From contig JAJYSL010000024.1 of NCBI GenBank assembly GCA_021793595.1, positions 1 through 35,163 on the forward strand: DNA of 35,163 nt, given 5' to 3'. The number at the start of each line of letters is the position of its first letter. Within the stretch, counting starts at the first letter, position 1. The stretch is from Acidobacteriota bacterium (GTDB taxonomy: Bacteria > Acidobacteriota > Terriglobia > Terriglobales > Acidobacteriaceae). The position numbers and the translations under genes are program-made. Shown one piece after another: positions 7,102 to 16,335 of this stretch. The notes below the pieces were generated by a model. The model did not search any database. It was given only the letters and a program-made list of their open reading frames with translations, and was not told the origin of the DNA.

Positions 7102-8699
7102 TCAAACGCAATAAAGTCGACGTGGCCGTGTACCATGCGCGAATGCTTTGCCGGCCCTGGATCGTGCTGCGGAAAATCCGTGCGTGCATGAGCGCCGCGA
7201 GATTCTTTACGCGCCAGTGCAGATGCCACAATCAGTTCCGCTACGGTATGCAGGTTGCGCAACTCGGCATTTTCGCGGGTTGTAGCAGGCGGAAGTTCAC
7301 CTTGCATAGTCCGTAGTTCCGCCTGGATTGTGGACAACCCGGCTTGATCGCGCAACAGTCCCGCGTATCGCCACATCAGGTTGCGAAGCCTTTCCCGCAG
7401 CGCTGAGACTCGTGCCGGCTCTGATTTCGTAGCGGAAATTTCAGGACCTTGCGGAGAGGTTTGTTCCGGCGCCATCGCCGACTCTACAGTAAGACCTTCC
7501 TGCAGCATGGCCTCCGCTGCCCGCTGCCCAAACACCAGCCCCTCCAGCAAGGAATTGCTGGCCAGGCGATTGGCGCCATGGACGCCGGTACACGCAATTT
7601 CGCCGGCAGCGAACAGGCCGGCAACGCTGGTTCGCCCATGCAAATCCGTCCGCACGCCGCCCATCAGGTAGTGTGCGGCCGGACGAATCGGAATCAGATC
7701 CTTCGACAGGTCGAAACCATACTCAGCTAATCGCGCGGAGATGCCTGGAAACCGGGCGCGCAGATCTTTACCGGTCACATGGCGCATATCCAAATAGACG
7801 GGCTTCGCCTCGCCAGAGCGCTCATCGATACCTTCGCGCATAATGGCCCGAGCCACAATGTCCCGCGGCGCAAGCTCGGCCAAAGGATGGTAGCGATCCA
7901 TAAATCGCTCGCCGCGATGATTGCGCAGCAGTGCGCCTTCGCCTCGCAACGCTTCAGATAGCAGAAACCTGGGTGCACCCGGAACGCTCAGCGCGGTCGG
8001 ATGGAATTGATAGAACTCCATGTCAGAGACTTCCGCACCTGCCCGGTAGGCCGCGGCAATTCCGTCGCCAGTGGCCACGCCAGGATTGGTGGTGTCGCTG
8101 TAGACCTGGCCCGCACCGCCGCTCGCCAGCAACACCCCGCAACCCAGGAACGTCACCGGCCGGTTGTGCTCATCCAACGCCTCCACCCCGACCACCCTGC
8201 CATCGCGAACCACCAGATCACGCATTGTGACCCGCTCATGCAAATGAATGCGTGGTTCCTGCGCAACCCTCTCCAGCAGAGCGCGGCCGATTTCTCTCCC
8301 GGTCGCGTCGCCGTCGGCATGCAGAATTCGCGGCAGACTGTGCGCCCCTTCGCGGGTTCGCATCAGATCACCTTGTCCATTTTTTTCGCGATCGAAGTGA
8401 GTGCCCCAAGCCAGGAGTTCTTCAATGCGAGCGGGACCTTCTTCCACTAGCAGGCGCGCAGCTTTTTCAAACACCAGGCCATCGCCTGCGCGGATTGTGT
8501 CCTGGCCGTGCAGCGCCACGTCTTCGGGGCCACCCATGGCGACCGCGATTCCGCCTTGCGCGTAGTGCGTATTGGATTCTGACGCGCCTTCTTTGGTGAT
8601 TAACGTAACATCCGCGGCTTTCGCCAGCGTCAGCGCAGCGCGCAACCCCGTGATTCCACCGCCTACGACAATCCAACCGCAAAAGCTACGTATCTCCAC
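7098..8699 (-). CDS. nadB: L-aspartate oxidase NadB
   Basis: This FAD enzyme oxidises L-aspartate to iminoaspartate for NadA. The FAD-binding Rossmann motif IVVGGGITG lies near the N-terminus. It is followed by HYAQGGIAVAMG, the active-site stretch TREGAHSLPRILHADGD, DMEFYQFHPTAL, RGEGALLRNHRGERF and the C-terminal GANRLASNSLLEG. A helical domain of about 130 residues closes the protein. I placed the start at the GTG at 8699 (533 residues), which leaves a normal eight-residue lead before the Rossmann strand. The frame stays open to a GTG at 8750, and neither has a clear Shine-Dalgarno. It is divergent from aroB and converges on terC. Confidence 0.95.
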   Translation of the reverse strand: MEIRSFCGWIVVGGGITGLRAALTLAKAADVTLITKEGASESNTHYAQGGIAVAMGGPEDVALHGQDTIRAGDGLVFEKAARLLVEEGPARIEELLAWGTHFDREKNGQGDLMRTREGAHSLPRILHADGDATGREIGRALLERVAQEPRIHLHERVTMRDLVVRDGRVVGVEALDEHNRPVTFLGCGVLLASGGAGQVYSDTTNPGVATGDGIAAAYRAGAEVSDMEFYQFHPTALSVPGAPRFLLSEALRGEGALLRNHRGERFMDRYHPLAELAPRDIVARAIMREGIDERSGEAKPVYLDMRHVTGKDLRARFPGISARLAEYGFDLSKDLIPIRPAAHYLMGGVRTDLHGRTSVAGLFAAGEIACTGVHGANRLASNSLLEGLVFGQRAAEAMLQEGLTVESAMAPEQTSPQGPEISATKSEPARVSALRERLRNLMWRYAGLLRDQAGLSTIQAELRTMQGELPPATTRENAELRNLHTVAELIVASALARKESRGAHARTDFPQHDPGPAKHSRMVHGHVDFIAFD

Positions 8700-8794
8700 G
8701 ATTGTGAGGATAGCATGCAGCGAACCACCTGTTCTCGTGGCCGACTGCACAATTCAAACCGCCGTGCCCCATGCGATACGATTAGGAGATCAGC

Positions 8795-9901
8795 ATGTCG
8801 ACAATTCTGGTCAAAACCGCGACGGCGAATTATCCCGTGCAAGTGCAGCCTCGGCTGCTGGAAACGCTTGCGTCTCACCTGCGTCGAGTGGCCGGTGAGC
8901 AGCGCTCGATTTTTGTTGTCACTTCTCCCGAGATATGGTCGCGCTGGGGACAGCTATTTCTGGGGTCTTTCGGCGCGCGAAAAGTTGAAATAGTGCCTCT
9001 GCTTGTACCCGCGGGAGAACGATTCAAACAATTGAAAACCGTCGAACATCTGGCCGAGAAAATGGTTGTCGCCGGGGCCAAGCGGGACGCACTCCTGGTC
9101 GCATTCGGCGGCGGCGTGATCGGCGACATGACTGGTTTCCTCGCGGCCATGTACATGCGCGGTATCCGCTATGCACAGGTACCCACCACGTATCTTTCTC
9201 AAATCGACTCCTCCATCGGAGGCAAAACTGGAGTCAACCTTCGTTTCGGCAAAAATCTTGTCGGAAGTTTTCATCCTCCCATTGCCGTCTTTACTGATCC
9301 GCTTGTGTTAACGACACTTCCGCCCAAGGAACTGCGTTCGGGCGCGGTGGAAAGCGTCAAGGCCGCTGTTCTCGGCGATGCCCGCTTCTTCGTCTGGTTG
9401 GAGAAGAATATGAGTAGCCTGCTGGCGGGCGATCAGGAAGTGATCACCCACGCCATTGAAACGTCGGTGCGTATCAAGGCAGAGATTGTCAGTGCCGACG
9501 AACGCGAATCCGGGGAGCGGATGCTGCTGAATCTTGGGCACACGGTAGGCCATGCGATCGAGGCGGCCACTCGCTACCGCACTCTGCTGCATGGCGAAGC
9601 GATTGCTTGGGGAATGATCGCAGCGCTGCATCTTTCCGTCTCGCGCTCGGTCTTGACGCCCGCCGAAGCCAAACGTATTGAAGAGTTGACGTTTCGCCTG
9701 GGTCCTTTTCCTCGCTTCCGCGCCACGGCAAAGGTTCTGCTCGATCGCACCGCAGGCGATAAAAAACATCTTCAGTCGGCACAGCGTTTCGTTCTGCCGG
9801 TGGCGATCGGCAGGGCCGTGGTGGTGGAAGACGTCACGCAACAGGAATTGCTGGCAGCCATCCAATCCATGTTGCGGACGATGAAAGAACACGGCGTATG
9901 A
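8795..9901 (+). CDS. aroB: 3-dehydroquinate synthase AroB
   Basis: This 368-residue NAD- and zinc-dependent enzyme is the second step of the shikimate pathway, converting DAHP to 3-dehydroquinate. It contains FGGGVIGDMTGF (nucleotide binding), QVPTTYLSQIDSSIGGKTGVN-like active-site sequence, and zinc ligands in SGAVESVKAA (Glu), LGHTVGHAIE (His) and LLHGEAIAWGM (His). The start follows TAGGAG with seven-base spacing. TACGAT upstream (about 8777) could be a -10 but has a weak -35. The stop overlaps the next start as ATGA, indicating coupling with menG. Confidence 0.97.
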   Translation: MSTILVKTATANYPVQVQPRLLETLASHLRRVAGEQRSIFVVTSPEIWSRWGQLFLGSFGARKVEIVPLLVPAGERFKQLKTVEHLAEKMVVAGAKRDALLVAFGGGVIGDMTGFLAAMYMRGIRYAQVPTTYLSQIDSSIGGKTGVNLRFGKNLVGSFHPPIAVFTDPLVLTTLPPKELRSGAVESVKAAVLGDARFFVWLEKNMSSLLAGDQEVITHAIETSVRIKAEIVSADERESGERMLLNLGHTVGHAIEAATRYRTLLHGEAIAWGMIAALHLSVSRSVLTPAEAKRIEELTFRLGPFPRFRATAKVLLDRTAGDKKHLQSAQRFVLPVAIGRAVVVEDVTQQELLAAIQSMLRTMKEHGV

Positions 9902-10680
9902 CTGGCTTCGCAAGCGGCGCAGAGCCAACCGGATCAACCGCCGAGCCGGGGTCCACTCGTGATGAGCAAAGCGTCAGCCACGCAGTGCAATCCATGTTCA
10001 ACGGAATTGCCCCGCGCTATGATCTGCTCAATCACGTCCTGTCCGCAAACATAGATCGCATTTGGTGGCGTCGCACGGCTCGCGCCTTTGCACCTATTTT
10101 GCGGAATCCAGATTTCGCCGTTTTAGATCTCTGCTGCGGCACCGGAGACATGACCCTGGCGCTGCTGCGGCAGCGTCCCGCCAACGGCAAGCCGGTCGTC
10201 GCGCTCGACTTTTCTCACCAGATGCTGGAACGCGCCAAAGAAAAGTTCGCCTCGCCGGAGTTCTCCGCCTTCGGCGTCATCACCATGGAAGCCGATGCGC
10301 TCCACATGCCTCTCCCGGACAATTCCATCGACCTGATCACCACCGCCTTTGGTTTCCGCAATCTGGCGAATTACGAAGCCGGTCTTCGCGAGATGGCTCG
10401 CGTGCTGCGTCCCGGCGCACAAGTGGGCATCCTGGACTTCAACGAGCCCGGCGGACTCTTCGGAAAAATCTACAGTCTATACTTCCGCCACGTTCTTCCC
10501 CGCATCGGAAAAACTCTTTCCGGAGCCTCCACGCCCTATGAGTATCTTCCGCATTCCGTCCACCGGTTTCCCCAGCCGGAAAAGATGCTGGCCATGATGC
10601 ACGCCTGCGGTTTTGTACAGGCAACATGGGTACCCTACACCTTTGGCATTGCGGGTCTGTACCGCGCTGTGAAAGCATGA
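9898..10680 (+). CDS. menG: Demethylmenaquinone methyltransferase (MenG/UbiE)
   Basis: This 260-residue SAM-dependent C-methyltransferase performs the last step of menaquinone synthesis. The N-terminal family motif MFNGIAPRYDLLNHVLS, the SAM motif I VLDLCCGTGDMTLALL, and the UbiE signature ITTAFGFRNLANY followed by EMARVLRPGA are all present. In an anaerobe-capable or acidobacterial host menaquinone is the expected substrate, since no ubiquinone genes are visible. The first 30 residues are a low-complexity Gly/Ser/Thr-rich leader longer than usual, so an internal start is conceivable. However, ATGA overlap with aroB favours the start given. Confidence 0.94.
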   Translation: MTGFASGAEPTGSTAEPGSTRDEQSVSHAVQSMFNGIAPRYDLLNHVLSANIDRIWWRRTARAFAPILRNPDFAVLDLCCGTGDMTLALLRQRPANGKPVVALDFSHQMLERAKEKFASPEFSAFGVITMEADALHMPLPDNSIDLITTAFGFRNLANYEAGLREMARVLRPGAQVGILDFNEPGGLFGKIYSLYFRHVLPRIGKTLSGASTPYEYLPHSVHRFPQPEKMLAMMHACGFVQATWVPYTFGIAGLYRAVKA

Positions 10681-10736
10681 GCTTTCCCCACGCCAATGCC
10701 GCTTCTTTTCGCGGCCGTGGAGAATGACAGGTCAAA

Positions 10737-12170
10737 ATGGCGCGTCCCGTTTTCATCTCAAGCCGAAGGACGTTTAACACTTCGATCAAGCTGCGCACCT
10801 CCATTATCTCGGTCGCCGCCGCAGCCGTCGTAACGTTTCTCAAGTTATGGACGGGCTTGCAAAGCGGCAGTATCGGCATGTTGTCGGAGGCAGCACATTC
10901 CGGTCTCGATCTGGTCGCGTCTCTCATCATCCTGGCCTCCATCACCATTTCCGACCGGCCCGCAGATGAAGACCACGCCTACGGTCACGGCAAAATGGAA
11001 AATCTGGCGGCGTTTACCGAGACGCTGTTCATGGTCGCCTCTGTGATTTGGATTCTCGCCGAAGCTCTTGAACGCTTCCTAGGTCACGCGCCCCCGCTGA
11101 ATCTTTCCATCTGGCCATTCGCGGTACTGCTGTTGTCAATGGCCGTCGACTTCGTTCGTTCACGGGCCCTCGGCCGCGTCGCCCGGCAAACAAAAAGTCA
11201 AGCACTGGAGGCCGACGCGCTCCACTTCAGCATGGATATCTGGTCGAGTCTCGCCGTAATTGGCGGCTTGCTCGCCGTTGCCGCGTCGCAGCGCTGGCAT
11301 CTCCACTGGCTGCGCTTTGGCGACCCGTTGGCTGCGGTGGTGGTGTCGATTATTATTCTTAAAGTCTGCTGGCGCCTGGCCCGCCAGACTGTCGATATTC
11401 TTACCGATGCTGCTCCGCTCGCCACTCGCCGACGCGTTACGGAATCCTTGAGGCAGCTGCCCGACAGCATCGGAGTGGAACGTCTCCGTCTGCGACTCGC
11501 CGGGAATCATTACTTTGCCGACCTGACCGTCGGCATGCCGCGAAACCTAAGCTTTCAACGAACGGAACAGCTGAAGGAGCAGGTCGCCGATGCGGTGCGC
11601 CTCATTCTGCCAGAAGCCGATGTCGTGGTGAACGTGGTTCCCCGCGTCGGCCGCTCGGAAAGTATCTTTGACCGGGTGCGTGCGGTTGCGGCTCGTCACA
11701 ATCTTTCGGTTCACGATCTCAGCGTGCAGCACTACGATGGCAAGCTCCACCTGGAACAGCACCTGGAAGTCCCTGAGTGTCTGAGCCTGCGCGACGCCCA
11801 CACCCTGGTGACCCGCATCGAAGGCGAAACTCGCGCCGACGTTCCAGAGATCGATTCCATCCTGACGCACATTGAGAGCGAACGCGGCACGATTGAGATT
11901 GAAGCACGCCGCAGCGAAGACGCTGCGCTGGAAAGTGAACTGCGTCGCCTGGCCAGCGAGTTTCCGGATATTCTGGATGTACACGCGGTGGTTGTGTCAA
12001 AGGCTGGCGAACGCATGCAGATTTCCTGCCATTGCACTTTGCCCGACGACCGAAGCATGGCCGATGTTCACGCTCTGATTACTGCGCTGGAGGATCGAGT
12101 CAAGTCGGAGATGCCCCAGATTGCGCGCGTTTTTATTCATCCTGAGCCAGCCACCGACAACCAACGCTGA
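10737..12170 (+). CDS. Cation diffusion facilitator transporter with three C-terminal domains
   Basis: This 477-residue inner-membrane antiporter exports divalent metal, probably zinc, cobalt, iron or manganese. The transmembrane part covers residues 20-225, with the site A pair HSGLD (H54, D58) and HFSMD (H163, D167), an HD-HD site as in many zinc CDFs. After it come not one but three successive cytoplasmic ferredoxin-like dimerisation units: about 226-305, 306-385 and 395-472. Each ends with a similar E/Q-I helix-strand pattern (LPEADVVVNVVP, VPEIDSILTHIE, MPQIARVFIHPE). The usual length for the family is about 300 residues. Neighbours give no metal clue. Confidence 0.93.
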   Translation: MARPVFISSRRTFNTSIKLRTSIISVAAAAVVTFLKLWTGLQSGSIGMLSEAAHSGLDLVASLIILASITISDRPADEDHAYGHGKMENLAAFTETLFMVASVIWILAEALERFLGHAPPLNLSIWPFAVLLLSMAVDFVRSRALGRVARQTKSQALEADALHFSMDIWSSLAVIGGLLAVAASQRWHLHWLRFGDPLAAVVVSIIILKVCWRLARQTVDILTDAAPLATRRRVTESLRQLPDSIGVERLRLRLAGNHYFADLTVGMPRNLSFQRTEQLKEQVADAVRLILPEADVVVNVVPRVGRSESIFDRVRAVAARHNLSVHDLSVQHYDGKLHLEQHLEVPECLSLRDAHTLVTRIEGETRADVPEIDSILTHIESERGTIEIEARRSEDAALESELRRLASEFPDILDVHAVVVSKAGERMQISCHCTLPDDRSMADVHALITALEDRVKSEMPQIARVFIHPEPATDNQR

Positions 12171-12184
12171 AGTTCTCCACATGC

Positions 12185-12191
12185 AAAGGAG
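12185..12191 (+). promoter_or_regulatory. Ribosome binding site deciding a GTG start
   Basis: AAAGGAG lies eight bases before the GTG at 12200. It fixes that codon, rather than a downstream ATG, as the start of the OsmC-family gene. Confidence 0.8.
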
Positions 12192-12199
12192 TTGCCAAC

Positions 12200-12601
12200 G
12201 TGCAAGCCAGTGCAACATGGAAAAAAGAAATGGTTTTCGATTCGCTCTCGCACAGCGGTCACACCGTTGTGTTCGATGGCGATGCAGCCCACACCCAAGG
12301 GCCCGGCCCCATGGAAACAGTGCTGATGGGTCTTTGCGGCTGCACGGCGATCGATGTCGTTTCAATCTTAAAGAAGAAGCGGGAACCCTTCACTGGACTC
12401 ACGGTTTCCGCAGTCGCGGACCAGGCGCCTGACCCGCCGAAGGTTTTTACCCACGTCAAATTGACCTATCGAGTCAGCGGAACTGTTTCTCGCAAAGCCA
12501 TGGAGCATGCCGTGCATCTGTCAGAAACAAAATATTGTTCTGTGGCAGCAATGTTATCCAAAACCGCCAAGATAGAATTTTTGATTGAATACGCAGACTG
12601 A
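12200..12601 (+). CDS. OsmC/Ohr family protein
   Basis: This 133-residue cytoplasmic protein has the two OsmC-type redox cysteines, in GLCGCTAIDVV (about residues 44-54) and SETKYCSVAAML (about 109-120). OsmC and Ohr proteins reduce organic hydroperoxides with dithiols. The short form here, with GPGPMETVLMGLCGCTAID, resembles the YhfA-like subgroup, for which the substrate is not established. The GTG start is supported by a strong Shine-Dalgarno. It sits between a CDF transporter and a PASTA protein, both in the same direction with gaps of 21-29 bases, so it may be in their operon. Confidence 0.92.
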   Translation: MQASATWKKEMVFDSLSHSGHTVVFDGDAAHTQGPGPMETVLMGLCGCTAIDVVSILKKKREPFTGLTVSAVADQAPDPPKVFTHVKLTYRVSGTVSRKAMEHAVHLSETKYCSVAAMLSKTAKIEFLIEYAD

Positions 12602-12622
12602 AGAAACACCAGGCTACCCTTC

Positions 12623-13426
12623 ATGTTGCAAATCTTTCGCGCACTTTCGGCGGTTGTCTTACTGGTGACCATTGCCTTGGTGTCCGCTTTGATCACGATG
12701 CGACTAGCGATTCACGGGGCTGAAGTTCAAGTTCCAGCGCTGCAAGGCCGCTCGGTGCCGCAGGCTGTGGTCGAGCTTCGCGCGAAGGGCCTGCAGGCCG
12801 GCATCGACGGCCACTACTACAGTGCCACACAACCTGTGGGAGTCGTCCTGACACAAAGTCCGGCGCCAGGAACACTGGTGCGCAAATCATGGCGGGTGCG
12901 AATGACCGTGAGCCTGGGACCACAAAAAGTTGCCATCCCTTCCGTCAGCGGAATGAGTGAAACCATCGCCACCATCACCATTCGCCGCACAGGATTGCAA
13001 GTCGGCGCGGTGGCTGGGCTGCCGTATGCCTACGCGCCAGAAAACACTGTCATCGCGCAGACACCCACAGGCCATGCCAAGGATGTCGAAGTCCCACGCG
13101 TCAGCATTCTCACGGCGCAGACTGCTCCCCCAATAGAAAATGCCAGCGTCATGCCGGAATTGATCGGCGAAAACTTCACCCAGGCAGCACTGGCGGTCAT
13201 CCATGCCGGCTTTAAGCTCGCACCCTTGCAGAACCCGCCCGCCGAACCTTCGCCGGCAGCACCGACCGGCCAGGTCCCGGTTTCCCCGACGATTTTGCAG
13301 CCAGTTGTACAGGCAGCGTCGCCCCCTGCAGCTGCGGCTCCTCCTGGCGCCGTCATTGCGCAGATGCCCGCAGCGGGGACGCGCATTCCGGCAGCTTCGA
13401 CGATTCAACTCACCGTCCAGCCCTGA
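12623..13426 (+). CDS. Membrane-anchored PASTA-domain protein without kinase
   Basis: This 267-residue protein has an N-terminal membrane anchor (residues 8-28) and then an extracytoplasmic part made of PASTA modules at about 35-98, 102-167 and 174-267. Typical strings are VPALQGRSVPQAV, VLTQSPAPGT and VIAQMPAAGTRIPAASTIQL. PASTA modules normally bind peptidoglycan fragments on Ser/Thr kinases or penicillin-binding proteins, but neither catalytic domain is present. The third module is interrupted by about 45 residues rich in Pro and Ala (around residues 205-245). Its role is unknown; cell-wall sensing or scaffolding is a guess. It converges on rsmB with a 23-base gap. Confidence 0.88.
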   Translation: MLQIFRALSAVVLLVTIALVSALITMRLAIHGAEVQVPALQGRSVPQAVVELRAKGLQAGIDGHYYSATQPVGVVLTQSPAPGTLVRKSWRVRMTVSLGPQKVAIPSVSGMSETIATITIRRTGLQVGAVAGLPYAYAPENTVIAQTPTGHAKDVEVPRVSILTAQTAPPIENASVMPELIGENFTQAALAVIHAGFKLAPLQNPPAEPSPAAPTGQVPVSPTILQPVVQAASPPAAAAPPGAVIAQMPAAGTRIPAASTIQLTVQP

Positions 13427-13449
13427 CCCTGGCAAGTTGAAAAGATTCT

Positions 13450-14793
13450 CTACTGGCGCTCAATCAGCGTCGCAAAAAATCCGTCGCAAGGATGCAGCCC
13501 GGGAAGCGTCCGCAGATATCCATCGCGAAATCCAGTGGCCCGCAACTCTTCAACCGCCTCGCCCCGCACGATTCCCTCTCGTTCCAGCCGATCGAATTCC
13601 TGCCGCAGATCAAGCTGGTGCCACGGGCCGTTGGCTGTCGGCGGTAGACACGCCTCCACGACCGCGACATTCTCCTCTGGCTCCAGCGAGCAAGTGGAGT
13701 AGAGGAGTCTTCCACCCGGAGCCAGAAAGCGCAAAGCCGCCGACAAAATCTCTCGCTGTCGTTCCGCCTGCCGTGTCAACTCCTCCAGTTGCAGGCGATG
13801 ACGAATCTCCGGGTTCCGTGCCAGCGTTCCCGTTCCCGTACACGGAACGTCACACAAAATGCTATCGAATGGACCCACGCCAGAGAGCTTCGCCGCATCC
13901 GTAACCCGCAGTTCCACGCGATCCAGATTCATCGTCTCGCTGAGACGCCGTCGCATCGTTTCCAGTCGCGCGGGATGAAGATCGCACGCCAGTATTTCTG
14001 CCTGAGGGTTGTTCTGCAGCAGAACCGCTGTCTTGCCCCCCGGCGCCGCGCACGCATCGAGGATTCGCGCTCCCTGACCCAGCAATTCCGCCACCAACTG
14101 CGAACCCTCATCCTGCAGTTGTGCATGCGCTGTCGCTTCCAGCGGAACCTTGACCGCCTTCGCTTCCCCACCCGCGATCCTCCGCGCCTTGGCTAAGAAC
14201 GCGCCGGGCTGGAGGGTCATTCCTTGCGAATGCAGCGCCTCCTCGGCATCGTCCTTCAGCAGTCGCACTGCGGGCTCCGGTTCCATCTGGCCCTGCTCGC
14301 AAATCTTCCGGCATGCTGCTGCACCGTAGAGTTTTTTCCATCGCGCAACCATCCATTGCGGATACGCTTGCTCGGCATCGAAAACACGCGTCCTGGGCAA
14401 CGTTGCCACTTTTCGCAGCACTGCATTCACCAGGCCGGACTGCCGTGCGCCCTCGGAATGCTTGCACCACTCGACAGATTCAAAGAGGGCGGCGTGCGTG
14501 GGAATGCGATCGAGAAATAGCAGTTGATACGCGCCCAGGCGAAGCGCCAATAACGCATCGTCTGGCAACGTTAGATCCGGGCGCGCCAGAAATCGCCGGC
14601 ACTCGGCGTCAAGAACAATCTGCCACCGCAACGTCCCCAGCACCAGCGTCGTGCAAAGATTGCGGTCCTGCGCCGACAACTGGTTTACCTGCAGCGAGTG
14701 CAGGAGCGTATCGCTGTTGCCGCGCCCGCGACCCACTTTTCGAAGAATGTCGAAAGCAGCGCGTCGCGCCGGCGCGATCGAAGCCGCTGTCAT
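13450..14793 (-). CDS. rsmB: 16S rRNA m5C967 methyltransferase RsmB
   Basis: This 447-residue protein has an N-terminal NusB-like RNA-binding domain (about 5-140) and a SAM methyltransferase domain. The SAM motif is ILDACAAPGGKTA (244-256). The two catalytic cysteines of RNA m5C methyltransferases are visible: C318 in CDVPCTGTG and C368 in YSTCSLEPEEN. I chose the ATG at 14793, which overlaps the fmt stop (ATGA). The frame runs open 100 codons further upstream, but only as a shadow of fmt. It is last in the series def-fmt-rsmB, a common bacterial order. Confidence 0.95.
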   Translation of the reverse strand: MTAASIAPARRAAFDILRKVGRGRGNSDTLLHSLQVNQLSAQDRNLCTTLVLGTLRWQIVLDAECRRFLARPDLTLPDDALLALRLGAYQLLFLDRIPTHAALFESVEWCKHSEGARQSGLVNAVLRKVATLPRTRVFDAEQAYPQWMVARWKKLYGAAACRKICEQGQMEPEPAVRLLKDDAEEALHSQGMTLQPGAFLAKARRIAGGEAKAVKVPLEATAHAQLQDEGSQLVAELLGQGARILDACAAPGGKTAVLLQNNPQAEILACDLHPARLETMRRRLSETMNLDRVELRVTDAAKLSGVGPFDSILCDVPCTGTGTLARNPEIRHRLQLEELTRQAERQREILSAALRFLAPGGRLLYSTCSLEPEENVAVVEACLPPTANGPWHQLDLRQEFDRLEREGIVRGEAVEELRATGFRDGYLRTLPGLHPCDGFFATLIERQ

Positions 14794-15734
14794 CGCGGAT
14801 CCAGTTGCTCGCCGGCTGCGAGAGGGAGTCCGTTCAGAAACGCCTCCGCCGGCATGCGGCGTTTCCCTTCCATCTGCAATTCCAGTATGTCGAGCCAGCT
14901 GCTTTCGCCGCAGGCCACCAGCAACCGATGCGCCTTCCGCACCAACGTTCCCGGAGCCCCAGACAATCCCGCAGGATCCTCGACCACATGCATCCCATGA
15001 AGAATCAATTTCTTCCCGCGAAAGCTGGTGAACGCTCCCGGCCAGGGTTGGAACCCACGCCAGCGATCGAAGATCTGTTGCGCTGTCCGGTTCCAATCGA
15101 TGCGGCCGTCTTCCCGCTGCAGAATCGGCGCGAGCGTCGCGCGGCTATGATCCTGCGGCGTCGGAGCAAGTGTTCCCTGCTCAAGCCCTGCAAGCGTACG
15201 CACCATCAACTGCGCACCAAGTTCGGCAAGGACTGGAGAAAGCTCCACTGCAGTTTGCTGCGGTAAGATTGGTATCCGCTCTTGCAGCAAAATATCGCCT
15301 GTATCGAGGCCCTCATCAATGCGCATCGTGGTGACGCCGGTTTCCGTTTCACCATTCGCAACCGCCCATTGGATGGGCGCAGCCCCGCGGTACTTTGGCA
15401 GCAGCGACGCATGAACATTTAAATTGCCGTGTTTCGGAAGAGTCAACATCCAAGGCGGGACCAGACGCCCATACGCCACGATGACAATGGCGTCCGGAGA
15501 CAAGGCCCGCAGCCGCTCCTGCAATTCAGGATTATTGCGGATTTTTTCCGGTTGTGCGAGCGCCAGCCCGTGCTGCTCTGCATAGCGCTTGACCGGGGAG
15601 ATTTGGACTTCCATGCCGCGACCGCTGGCACGATCCGGCTGCGACATCACCAGGTTCAGGCGATGGCCTGCGTGCAACAGTGCATTCAGGGTAGGAACGG
15701 CGAATTGCGGAGTCCCACAAAAGACAAGGCGCAT
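14790..15734 (-). CDS. fmt: Methionyl-tRNA formyltransferase
   Basis: This 314-residue enzyme formylates initiator Met-tRNA using 10-formyl-THF. The start at 15734 gives the canonical opening MRLVFCGTPQFAVPTL. The frame extends upstream, but into the spacer after def. The catalytic triad region is clear: N106 and H108 in LNVHASLLPKYRGAAPI, and D144 in GLDTGD. The C-terminal OB-like tRNA-binding domain follows from about residue 205. It sits between def (58-base gap) and rsmB (4-base overlap), consistent with one translation-initiation operon. Confidence 0.97.
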   Translation of the reverse strand: MRLVFCGTPQFAVPTLNALLHAGHRLNLVMSQPDRASGRGMEVQISPVKRYAEQHGLALAQPEKIRNNPELQERLRALSPDAIVIVAYGRLVPPWMLTLPKHGNLNVHASLLPKYRGAAPIQWAVANGETETGVTTMRIDEGLDTGDILLQERIPILPQQTAVELSPVLAELGAQLMVRTLAGLEQGTLAPTPQDHSRATLAPILQREDGRIDWNRTAQQIFDRWRGFQPWPGAFTSFRGKKLILHGMHVVEDPAGLSGAPGTLVRKAHRLLVACGESSWLDILELQMEGKRRMPAEAFLNGLPLAAGEQLDPR

Positions 15735-15792
15735 GGGTTTGGGCACGGCTCCTGCGGACGTTGGGAATGAGATGCCGGGAAATGGCCGGGCT

Positions 15793-16302
15793 CTACCACT
15801 CGCCTGCCCGCTGTAATTTGCGAATTTTTCGCAGCTGAAGATCACGCTTCAACCGGCTCAGGCGAAAGATGAAAAGGATTCCATCCAGATGATCAATCTC
15901 GTGTTGAATAGCGCGCGCCAGCAGCTCCGAGCCTTCCACTTCAATTGGCTTTCCTTCCGCATCCTGGGCACGCACTTTCACCTCTGCGGCTCGCACCACG
16001 CGATCGCGAATTTCCGGCAGGCTCAGGCAGCCTTCTTCTTCTACCTGCTTGCCCTTGATCTCGATTACCTCAGGATTGATCAGGACAATTTTGTCCTCGG
16101 GCTTTTTCTGAAAACTAAGATCAATCACGGTCAAGCGTTTCGAAATCCCAATCTGCGGCGCTGCCAGGCCAATGCCCTGCGCGTCGTACATCGATGTAAA
16201 CATGTCGTCGACCAGCTGGCGCAATTCTGCGTCGAACACGGTGACCGGTTCCGCAGGTTTCTGCAGGATAGGGTCGGGAAATTTCACAATCGGATAAATC
16301 AT
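15793..16302 (-). CDS. def: Peptide deformylase
   Basis: This 169-residue metalloenzyme removes the formyl group from nascent proteins. All three family motifs are present: GIGLAAPQIG (43-52), EGCLSLP (90-96) with metal ligand C92, and QHEIDHLDG (133-141) with ligands H134, H138 and catalytic E135. The C-terminal helix is basic. It is 33 bases downstream of aroC and upstream of fmt, so both formylation and deformylation are encoded together. Confidence 0.97.
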   Translation of the reverse strand: MIYPIVKFPDPILQKPAEPVTVFDAELRQLVDDMFTSMYDAQGIGLAAPQIGISKRLTVIDLSFQKKPEDKIVLINPEVIEIKGKQVEEEGCLSLPEIRDRVVRAAEVKVRAQDAEGKPIEVEGSELLARAIQHEIDHLDGILFIFRLSRLKRDLQLRKIRKLQRAGEW

Positions 16303-16335
16303 CGAGAGAGTCTTGTCTTTCTAATTTCTGGCAGA

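Noticed and set aside
14313..15266. 317-codon plus-strand open frame over rsmB and fmt
   Set aside because: It covers the junction of two certain genes in antisense; composition is Arg/Pro/Ser-rich and no family is recognisable.
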